Shown piece after piece: positions 1 through 4,573 of a stretch of DNA of 7,466 nt (position 1 is its first letter; each line of letters starts with the position of its first letter). Both the position numbers and the translations under genes were made by a program. The stretch is from contig CBFCZU010000209.1 of assembly GCA_965602635.1 (NCBI GenBank), forward strand, positions 1 to 7,466, in the 5' to 3' direction. This DNA is from CBFCZU01 sp965602635. Its GTDB lineage: Bacteria > Planctomycetota > Phycisphaerae > SM23-33. Below the pieces are notes generated by a model, which was not told the origin of the DNA, did not search any database, and worked only from the letters and a program-made list of their open reading frames with translations.

Positions 1-197
1 CACAGCGAACGGAAAGAAGAGCCTCCCGCTCCTCCGCCGACGAGTAACTGCCCGGCCAGGAGCCCTAGAGCCGACCACAGCCCAAGGCTCACCTTCCACT
101 CACAAGACCTGCGCTGGTCCATGCGGTCTCGGTGGAGTTTAGCAATGGTCAAATATGCGTCGATCTTCTCCTTCTCAATCAGCCCGCATGTAGGCAT
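1..197 (-). CDS. Small membrane protein of unknown function, C-terminus beyond window
   Basis: An open frame of 65 codons starts with ATG at 197-195 and runs off the left edge without a stop. A G-rich ribosome-binding stretch (GGGGG about 9 nt upstream) lies inside the last codons of the acetate kinase gene, and only one base (198) separates the kinase stop from this ATG, so the two are probably translationally coupled. Residues 1-34 are polar and rich in charged residues (EKEK near 8-11, RR at 29-30), predicting a short helix. Residues about 35-57 (starting WKVSLGLW) form one plausible transmembrane segment, followed by a Gly-rich stretch. I do not recognise the family and assign no function. 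Membrane proteins are not standard parts of a microcompartment operon, so it may be a genuine accessory or an unrelated gene read through from the operon. Codon use looks less GC-rich than in the neighbours. The frame could still be spurious because only part is visible. Confidence 0.6.
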   Translation of the reverse strand, partial: MPTCGLIEKEKIDAYLTIAKLHRDRMDQRRSCEWKVSLGLWSALGLLAGQLLVGGGAGGSSFRSL

Positions 198-198
198 C

Positions 199-1398
199 TC
201 AGCTACCCCCTTTCTGAAATCGCAGGAGTTCCGCCGCCTGTCTGGCGACGATGAGTTCCTCGTTGGTTGGCATCACCCAGATTGCTGTGTTCGATTCGTC
301 GGCGTCGATCCGGCATTCGCCCTCGGCCGCGGCGTTCTTGTCGGGGTCGAGGCGGATGCCCGCGAACTCCAGGCCGCGGCATACCCGCCCGCGGATGAGC
401 GGCGAGTGCTGCCCGATGCCGCCGGTGAAGACTATCGCCTCGGCCCCGCCGAGTTCGACCAGGTAGGCCCCGAGATAGTCGCGCACGGCCGTGGCGAGTG
501 CCTCGACCGCCAGCACGGCCCGCTCGTCGCCCGCCTCGGCGGCGGACTCGATGTCGCGCATGTCGCCGCCGGTGCCGCTCATGGCCGCCAGCCCGGCATG
601 GGCGCCCAGCTCGGCGAGGATCTGCTCCAGGCCCTTGCCTGTCTCGCGCACCACCAGGCCCACGGCGAATGGGTCGAGCTCGCCGACACGGCTGCCGTGG
701 GGCAGGCCCGACTGCGGCGAGAAGCCCATGCTCGTCGCGACGCTCGCGGCGTCGCGGATCGCGCAGAGGCTCGACGAGCCGCCCAGGTGGCAACTGATGA
801 TCCGGCTGGCCGGGCCCATGAGCTCGGCCGTCCGCTCGGCGACGTAGCGGTGCGACGCACCGTGGAAGCCGTGTCGGCGGACGCCGAACTTCTCGGCCCA
901 CTCGTGCGGGACGGCGTATCGCCAGCGCCGCTCGGGCACGGTGCGGTGGAAGCCCGGCTCGAAGGCCGCCACCAGCGGTGTGTCGGGCAGGGCGCGGCGG
1001 AAGCTCCGCATCGCCGCCACGTAGGCCGGGTTGTGCGCCGGGGCGACGGGGGAGTAATACTCCATCCCCGCCAGCACGTCCTCGTTGACCAGCGCGACCG
1101 GCTCGCAGCCGCGGGCCATGACGGCCTTGAACGCGACCGCGTCGAGCGCCTCGCCTTCGCCCAGCGCCCCGGCGGCCTTGAGCGCGTCGAGGCAGGCGGA
1201 GATCGCCTCGGCGTGGTCGGCGCACGCGCACGGCCGGGGGGGGCGCTCGTCGCCGCCGAGCGAGAAGGCGAGCGTCCCGCCGGCGCCGCCGATGCGATCG
1301 ACGCCGCCGCGGGCCTGCTCACGCTGCGACCCGTCCGCCACGTCGAAGAGGCGGAACTTGAAGCTGGTCGAGCCGATATTGGCCACGAGGATCTTCAT
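199..1398 (-). CDS. ackA: Acetate kinase family protein (BMC-associated)
   Basis: This 399-residue protein belongs to the acetate/propionate kinase family, which makes ATP from acyl phosphate and ADP in the cytosol; the length is normal. Conserved elements read by eye are the N-terminal NxGS motif with Lys14, HNPA (His122), GFHGASH (His179), the CHLGG phosphate loop near 203-207, Arg237, SGTGGDMRDIE (274-284), FTGGIG and TNEE (Glu380). Three positions differ from the textbook enzyme: Lys91 where the acyl-phosphate-binding Arg is expected, Glu147 in place of the catalytic Asp of the usual FDTAFH motif, and Glu240 where TRSGDLD has Asp. This suggests a divergent subfamily whose substrate might not be acetyl phosphate. 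No encapsulation peptide is visible. The ATG lies 25 nt after the second shell gene; a GGAGG is 15 nt away and only a weak GGA is closer. It should take up the acyl phosphate made by PduL encoded upstream. Confidence 0.93.
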   Translation of the reverse strand: MKILVANIGSTSFKFRLFDVADGSQREQARGGVDRIGGAGGTLAFSLGGDERPPRPCACADHAEAISACLDALKAAGALGEGEALDAVAFKAVMARGCEPVALVNEDVLAGMEYYSPVAPAHNPAYVAAMRSFRRALPDTPLVAAFEPGFHRTVPERRWRYAVPHEWAEKFGVRRHGFHGASHRYVAERTAELMGPASRIISCHLGGSSSLCAIRDAASVATSMGFSPQSGLPHGSRVGELDPFAVGLVVRETGKGLEQILAELGAHAGLAAMSGTGGDMRDIESAAEAGDERAVLAVEALATAVRDYLGAYLVELGGAEAIVFTGGIGQHSPLIRGRVCRGLEFAGIRLDPDKNAAAEGECRIDADESNTAIWVMPTNEELIVARQAAELLRFQKGGS

Positions 1399-1423
1399 GC
1401 CCGTCCGCAGCAGCCTCCAGCCG

Positions 1424-1687
1424 CTACAGGAACACGTCGCCGAGGGCCTCGTGCGGGGCGGGGATGACGTGGCAGGACACCAGCTCGCCGGTGGCCGCTG
1501 CCGCCGCCGACCCCGCCGCCACCGCGGCCTTCACCGAGCCGACGTCGCCGCGGACCAGCGTCGTGACGTAACCGCCGCCGATCTCGATCCGCTTGACCAG
1601 CGTGACGTTGGCCGCCTTGCACATTGCGTCGGAGCCTTCGACCACCCCGACGAAACCCTTGGTCTCAATCATGCCTAGTGCTTCCAT
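1424..1687 (-). CDS. BMC-H hexameric shell protein, Gly-pore type
   Basis: This 87-residue protein is one complete BMC domain (Pfam PF00936), the size of canonical PduA/EutM-like shell proteins. Family landmarks are MEALGMIETKG at the N-terminus, DAMCKAANV (20-28), VRGDVGSVKAAV (45-56) and the C-terminal HVIPAPHEAL. Such proteins form flat hexamers that tile the microcompartment facets, with a central pore lined by the loop near residues 36-39. Here that loop is IGGG, with Gly38 where PduA-type proteins have Ser, unlike the VGSG loop of the paralogue encoded just upstream. A strong AAGGAG lies 7 nt before the ATG. The gene follows the other shell gene after 34 nt and precedes the acetate kinase gene by 25 nt, so all are surely cotranscribed. 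Family assignment is secure; the substrate passing the pore is unknown. Confidence 0.96.
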   Translation of the reverse strand: MEALGMIETKGFVGVVEGSDAMCKAANVTLVKRIEIGGGYVTTLVRGDVGSVKAAVAAGSAAAAATGELVSCHVIPAPHEALGDVFL

Positions 1688-1721
1688 GTTCGATCTCCTT
1701 GAGACGACGCTTGCGGCGCGG

Positions 1722-2030
1722 TCACTTCCTGCCGCCCTTGCCCCGCGGGGGGGGCGCCTTGCCGGGGATGGCCCGGTCGAGGTCGTCGTGCGGACGCGGG
1801 ATCACGTGCACGCTGATGACCTCTCCGACCTTCGCGGCGGCCGCGGCGCCCGCGTCCGTCGCCGCCTTCACCGCCGCCACGTCGCCGCGAACGAACGACG
1901 TGACCATGCCCGACCCGACCCGGTCCCAGCCGGTCAGCTCGACCCTGGCGGCCTTGCACATCGCGTCGGAGGCCTCGATCAGCGGCACCAGACCTCTCGT
2001 CTCGATCATGCCCAATGCTTGCAATGCCAT
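1722..2030 (-). CDS. BMC-H hexameric shell protein with basic C-terminal tail
   Basis: This 102-residue BMC-domain protein (PF00936) has the family signature LGMIETRG (6-13), DAMCKAARVEL (22-32), the pore loop VGSG (38-41, with Ser40 as in PduA) and VRGDVAAVKAATDAG (47-61), closing with SVHVIPRPHDDL. It would form shell hexamers, perhaps mixed with the second BMC-H encoded just downstream. About 18 residues follow the domain core: a Pro- and Lys/Arg-rich tail (PPPRGKGGRK at 93-102) not needed for the fold. BMC-H C-termini lie near the hexamer face, so the tail could alter surface charge or bind cargo; that is inference. Part of the tail is encoded by a run of eight G on the plus strand (1747-1754), so a frameshift by slippage or sequencing error would change only the tail. 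AAGGAG stands 6-7 nt before the ATG, downstream of the octamer-repeat spacer. Confidence 0.95.
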   Translation of the reverse strand: MALQALGMIETRGLVPLIEASDAMCKAARVELTGWDRVGSGMVTSFVRGDVAAVKAATDAGAAAAAKVGEVISVHVIPRPHDDLDRAIPGKAPPPRGKGGRK

Positions 2031-2050
2031 GACCTTCTCCTTGCCCAGAA

Positions 2051-2098
2051 CGTTAGTGCGTGAATTCGTGAATCCGTTGACTCGTGAACTCGTTGACT
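2051..2098. repeat. Six head-to-tail 8-bp repeats in the pduL / shell-gene spacer
   Basis: Six contiguous octamers fill 2051-2098. Each starts with CGT on the plus strand (at 2051, 2059, 2067, 2075, 2083 and 2091) and the other five bases vary within a narrow set. CGTTGACT occurs twice, at 2075-2082 and 2091-2098, and CGTGAACT lies between them at 2083-2090. The rightmost five units fit roughly CGTKRAMT; the 2051 unit is more diverged. Directly to the right is a short two-copy heptamer (TTCAGTT then TTCAGCT, 2100-2113). The array sits between the pduL stop and the ribosome-binding site of the first shell gene, so it should be in the operon mRNA. The 8-bp period is not a codon multiple and no open frame crosses it. 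Confidence 0.85.
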
Positions 2099-2118
2099 AT
2101 TCAGTTTTCAGCTTTCCT

Positions 2119-2805
2119 CTAAGTCAGTAGCTCGACGCCCGTTGCGTTCGGCAGGTCGCAGGCGTTGCCCTCGTCGGTGTCGAGGTGGACCTCCAGCAGG
2201 ACCCGCGGGTCCACCCGGCAGAGGACCTGCTCGAACGTTGTGGTGGCGATGCCGTGCACGCGGAGGCGGCCGTATTGCCCGTCGGCGAGGCCGTAGTGCT
2301 CCGCGTCGGCGGGCGCCATGTGCACGTGTCGCTCGGCGCGGATGACGCCCTGTTTCATCTCCAGCACGCCGGCCGGGCCCATGACCACGCAGCCGGGGGT
2401 GCCGGGCAGGTCGGCGGAGCGACGCACCGGCAGGTCGATCCCCAGGGCGATGCCGTCGGTCAGCGACAGCTCGATCTGGCTGTACTGCCGCATCGGCCCG
2501 AGTATCCGCACGCGGTCGATCGTCCGCCGCCGGGGGCCGATGATGGTGACGGTCTGCTCGGCGGCGTACTCGCCCGGCTGGTACAGCCAGCGGTACACCG
2601 TCAGCGACGCCTCCGCCCCGAAGAGCCGCTGGAAGTCTTCCTGCGTGACGTGCATGTGCCTGGCCGAAACGTTCACCACCAGGTTGGGCTTGTAGGCCGC
2701 CGGCGAGGCCGGCGCCGCGCCGCGCGAAAGGCCCTCGCGGACCACCTGGCGGACGACCCGCTCGAGTTGCTCCCGCGGCATCGGAATGCTCATCGTCGTG
2801 CTCAT
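2119..2805 (-). CDS. pduL: PduL-type phosphotransacylase with N-terminal encapsulation helix
   Basis: This 228-residue protein is the microcompartment phosphotransacylase, which moves the acyl group from CoA to phosphate inside the shell and so recycles CoA for the aldehyde dehydrogenase. Metal and catalytic residues of the family are all visible: His50-x-His52 in SARHMHVT, Arg106 and Glu112 in the MRQYSQIEL segment, His160-x-His162 in AERHVHMAP, and His207 in LEVHLDTDE. Residues about 7-28 predict an amphipathic helix (Leu14, Val17, Val18, Val21, Val22, Leu26 on one side), then an Ala/Pro linker (31-37). This is the layout of an encapsulation peptide directing PduL into the lumen. The ATG at 2805 overlaps the regulator stop as ATGA, with GGAG 8 nt upstream inside that gene; the frame is open further upstream, but that extension is the shadow of the regulator gene. 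Confidence 0.96.
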   Translation of the reverse strand: MSTTMSIPMPREQLERVVRQVVREGLSRGAAPASPAAYKPNLVVNVSARHMHVTQEDFQRLFGAEASLTVYRWLYQPGEYAAEQTVTIIGPRRRTIDRVRILGPMRQYSQIELSLTDGIALGIDLPVRRSADLPGTPGCVVMGPAGVLEMKQGVIRAERHVHMAPADAEHYGLADGQYGRLRVHGIATTTFEQVLCRVDPRVLLEVHLDTDEGNACDLPNATGVELLT

Positions 2806-3584
2806 TCCGGCAGCTCCGCGATGACCAACTCGGGCCCCAGCGACGCCAGCCACTGGCGCGTCTGCTCGTCGATGCCCGCGTCGGTGACCAGCACGTCCAC
2901 GTCGTCCCACCCGCACAGCGGGGCGATGGACCGCCGCTCGAACTTGGTGTGGTCCACCGCCAGGATCGTCTCGTCGGCGACCTGGATCATCCGCCTCTCC
3001 ACGGCCGCCATCATCTCGTTGACGTTGAAGACGCCGTCACGATTGGCCGCGGCGCAGCTCATCACCACCTGCGCCCCGCGCAGCGAGCCGAGCATCTCCT
3101 CGGCCATCGCGCCCAGCGCCACGCCCGTGCGGGGGTAGAGGTAGCCGCCGATGAGCGTGACCTCGGTGCCGACGTCACCGCCGAGAAGGGCGGCGATCGG
3201 GACGGAGTTGGTTATGACGCTGAGCCTCCGCCCGGTCAGGGCCTCGGCCACGTGGCAGCAGGTGGTGCCCCCGTCGAGGATGACGGTCTGGTTCTCGGGG
3301 ATTCGCCGGGCCACCGCGGCGGCAATGGCCTGCTTCTCGGCGACGGCGGTCGCCTGCCGGTCGGCGTACCCCAGCCGGGAAGTCGGCGGCTCGGCCAGTG
3401 AAACCACGCCCCCGTGCGTCCGCCGGACCGATCCGCCCTCTTCCAGGGCGTCCAGGTCCCGCCGGGCGGTGCTCTCTGAGACACCAAGCGTCGAGGCCAG
3501 CTCGCCCAGGGTCATAAAGCCCTTTCGCATAATCATTTCCATCGCCACGTTGCGGCGCCGCGAAATGCTCAGCTCCTCCGCCAC
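2802..3584 (-). CDS. DeoR/GlpR-family transcriptional regulator of the BMC operon
   Basis: This 260-residue protein is a DeoR-family repressor: an N-terminal winged helix-turn-helix (about 24-60, containing GELASTLGVSESTARRDL and the wing RRTHGGVV) and a C-terminal DeoRC sensor domain that in this family binds phosphorylated sugars (DGGTT at 104-108, TNS near 125-127, VDHTKF at 210-215, VTD at 233-235). I chose GTG at 3584 because GGTGGAG stands 6 nt before it and because it gives the usual start shortly before the RRRN helix. An in-frame ATG at 3617 would add 11 residues, but it has no ribosome-binding site and lies at about the predicted transcription start. The gene is first in the operon and overlaps pduL by four bases, so it likely autoregulates through the GATAGAT sites in its promoter. 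The ligand is unknown; a sugar phosphate from the same pathway is the natural guess. Confidence 0.93.
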   Translation of the reverse strand: MAEELSISRRRNVAMEMIMRKGFMTLGELASTLGVSESTARRDLDALEEGGSVRRTHGGVVSLAEPPTSRLGYADRQATAVAEKQAIAAAVARRIPENQTVILDGGTTCCHVAEALTGRRLSVITNSVPIAALLGGDVGTEVTLIGGYLYPRTGVALGAMAEEMLGSLRGAQVVMSCAAANRDGVFNVNEMMAAVERRMIQVADETILAVDHTKFERRSIAPLCGWDDVDVLVTDAGIDEQTRQWLASLGPELVIAELPE

Positions 3585-3590
3585 GATAGA

Positions 3591-3597
3591 CTCCACC
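3591..3597 (-). promoter_or_regulatory. Ribosome-binding site that fixes the regulator start
   Basis: On the minus strand this reads GGTGGAG, with its last base 6 nt before the GTG at 3584-3582. No similar sequence precedes the in-frame ATG at 3617. The site therefore favours the shorter protein and leaves the GATAGAT cluster upstream of the coding region. Confidence 0.7.
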
Positions 3598-3605
3598 CAA
3601 ATTGC

Positions 3606-3645
3606 GATAGATAGCATTCATAGTATCTATCATAATGCGATAGAT
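3606..3645. promoter_or_regulatory. Putative operator: three GATAGAT half-sites in alternating orientation
   Basis: GATAGATA at 3606-3613 is mirrored exactly by TATCTATC at 3624-3631 (8-bp arms, 10-nt gap), and that arm is mirrored again by GATAGAT at 3639-3645 (7-bp arms, 7-nt gap). The two same-facing copies share the longer match TGCGATAGAT (3603-3612 and 3636-3645) and are 33 bp apart, about three helical turns. A further GATAGA at 3585-3590 is 21 bp, about two turns, from the copy at 3606. The middle half-site overlaps the -10 element and the right one abuts the -35 element, so a bound repressor would block RNA polymerase. The regulator encoded immediately downstream is the obvious candidate to bind; that link is inference. 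Confidence 0.65.
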
Positions 3646-3650
3646 TTCAA
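3622..3650 (-). promoter_or_regulatory. Predicted sigma70-type promoter of the BMC operon
   Basis: Reading leftward, the minus strand has TTGAAA at 3650-3645 (5 of 6 to TTGACA), exactly 17 nt, then GATACT at 3627-3622 (4 of 6 to TATAAT). Transcription would start near 3615, giving an untranslated leader of about 30 nt before the GTG at 3584. It lies in the only clearly AT-rich stretch of the window and is the best promoter candidate for the regulator, pduL, shell and kinase genes. The -10 match is imperfect and nothing here proves the start site. Confidence 0.6.
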
Positions 3651-3659
3651 GCGTAATAT

Positions 3660-3675
3660 GCAAAAAAATTTTTGC
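3660..3675. promoter_or_regulatory. A/T-tract palindrome: possible UP element or weak terminator
   Basis: The 16-bp stretch from GC through seven A and five T to GC has arms GCAAAAA (3660-3666) and TTTTTGC (3669-3675). Relative to the predicted start near 3615 it covers about -45 to -60, where an UP element would contact the alpha subunits of RNA polymerase. It is also just downstream of the lipoprotein gene stop, so it could act as a weak AT-rich terminator for that transcript. The stem is too AT-rich and the loop too small for a convincing intrinsic terminator. Confidence 0.4.
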
Positions 3676-3680
3676 CCCCG

Positions 3681-4076
3681 TCAGGATCCCGGTTGGGTGG
3701 TCAGTTGGATGAGCATGGCCTGGAGGGACTGGAGGAACTCCTCTTCGAGCCGCACGAACCTGCGGCGGGAGGGGGCTGTCTGCTCCATGCTGACGGTGAC
3801 GCGGGTGCTGGGGCGGCGGGCGAAGGGGTTGGGATCGCGCCGGACCTTCAGCTCATAGCGGTATGCGTTGCCGGCGAGGTCCTTCTTCTCGCTGACGATG
3901 CGGTACTCCTCGTCGTAGATCTTCGGCCGCCATACCATGGCCTCGCCCACCGACGCCCGCCAGACGAGCTGCTTATCCAGCGGGTAGTTGACGCTGGTGC
4001 CTCCGCAACCGCCGAGGACGGCGGCGGCGAGTCCGCAGCCGACGATCGCCCCGAGTTGTGGCATTATTGCTCGCAC
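3681..4076 (-). CDS. Predicted small lipoprotein of unknown function
   Basis: The protein has about 131 residues with a lipoprotein signal peptide: a hydrophobic stretch ending in the lipobox LGGC (Cys24 from the start chosen here), so the mature protein should be lipid-anchored outside the cytoplasmic membrane. The mature part has no motif I recognise. It starts with a Gly/Ser linker, then a mixed segment (WRASVGEAMVWRPKIYDEEYRI) suggestive of beta strands, a basic middle (KVRRDPNPFARRPSTRV), and an acidic/hydrophobic helix near the end (about 105-125). I chose GTG at 4076, two bases after the DUF1844 gene stop, because it puts an Arg in the signal peptide n-region. The in-frame ATG at 4064 (127 residues) is the alternative, with only a weak GAG as ribosome-binding site. 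The open frame extends further upstream but there it is the shadow of the DUF1844 gene. Tight spacing suggests cotranscription with that gene. Confidence 0.75.
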   Translation of the reverse strand: MRAIMPQLGAIVGCGLAAAVLGGCGGTSVNYPLDKQLVWRASVGEAMVWRPKIYDEEYRIVSEKKDLAGNAYRYELKVRRDPNPFARRPSTRVTVSMEQTAPSRRRFVRLEEEFLQSLQAMLIQLTTQPGS

Positions 4077-4078
4077 GC

Positions 4079-4471
4079 CTACCCCGTCTGCGCCATCTGA
4101 ACGTAGCGCATTCGCACCTCGTAGAGGGCGTTGTCGAGGAGCTGCTTTTCCTCGTCCGTCAGGTTGCCGCTGGTCTTCTCCTCCAGCACCGCGAGGGTGT
4201 CGATGTGGTGCTTGGCCAAAGCCAGGTTGCGGTACCGGCGCTTGGTCTGGGGGTCCTCGATGGCGCCGAGGGCGAAGAGAATCTGCGTGACCAGCCCGCT
4301 GATGAGGGTGTCGAAGCTTGCCGGGGGCATCTCCGCCGGGCCCTGGTCGGCGCCGCCGGACTGCTCCTGCTCGGCCAGTTTCTGCTTCTCGGCCTCGGCC
4401 TGCGACTTCCAGTCCTCGTCCACAACGATCTTGGGTTTCTTGCCGTTGTCGGCGGGTGTTTCCTCGCTCAT
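4079..4471 (-). CDS. DUF1844 domain protein
   Basis: This 130-residue protein is likely soluble. Residues 1-48 form a charged, low-complexity N-terminal region (KKPK near 11-14, then a Glu/Lys/Gln-rich stretch with coiled-coil character at about 22-37). Residues about 49-126 match DUF1844 (PF08899): MPPASFDTLISGLVTQILFALG, DPQTKRRYRNLALAKHHIDTL and LEEKTSGNLTDEEKQLLDNALYEVRMRYV, an all-helical domain with no established activity. The hydrophobic segment at about 53-70 belongs to the domain and is not a good transmembrane helix. An AGAGGAAG with its core about 7 nt before the ATG supports the start. The gene directly precedes the lipoprotein gene and is separated by 102 nt from the sulfatase gene upstream, so the two small genes probably form a separate unit. 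The family is common in planctomycetes and other bacteria. Confidence 0.9.
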   Translation of the reverse strand: MSEETPADNGKKPKIVVDEDWKSQAEAEKQKLAEQEQSGGADQGPAEMPPASFDTLISGLVTQILFALGAIEDPQTKRRYRNLALAKHHIDTLAVLEEKTSGNLTDEEKQLLDNALYEVRMRYVQMAQTG

Positions 4472-4573
4472 CGCATCTTCCTCTCTCCAGCAAGGCAGGG
4501 GAGCGCTTCTCTAGGGCTACAGCTTACCCTCGCCGGCGGAAAAAGCAACGCCCTGCGTCCCTGCCGGCGGGCC

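Noticed and set aside
121..1467. 448-codon plus-strand open frame opposite the acetate kinase gene
   Set aside because: It has Ala/Arg/Gly/Val-rich composition with no domain, and is the antisense shadow of a conserved gene in GC-rich DNA.
2051..2113. CRISPR array
   Set aside because: Repeat units are 8 bp, head to tail with no spacers, and no cas gene is nearby.
2806..2916. N-terminal extension of the PduL frame to an upstream ATG
   Set aside because: The extension overlaps the regulator's coding end, is Arg/Gly/Ala-rich and unlike PduL; the ATGA overlap with GGAG gives a better start.
2185..3138. 317-codon plus-strand open frame opposite pduL and the regulator gene
   Set aside because: It is an antisense shadow spanning two genes with clear family motifs on the minus strand.
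4082..4493. Long upstream extension of the lipoprotein frame
   Set aside because: It overlaps the whole DUF1844 gene out of frame, has low-complexity Arg/Gly composition, and would bury the lipoprotein signal peptide.
4535..4573. Possible intrinsic terminator downstream of the sulfatase gene (short GCAG/TTGC stem before five T, minus strand)
   Set aside because: The stem is only about four pairs including a wobble, too weak to call.
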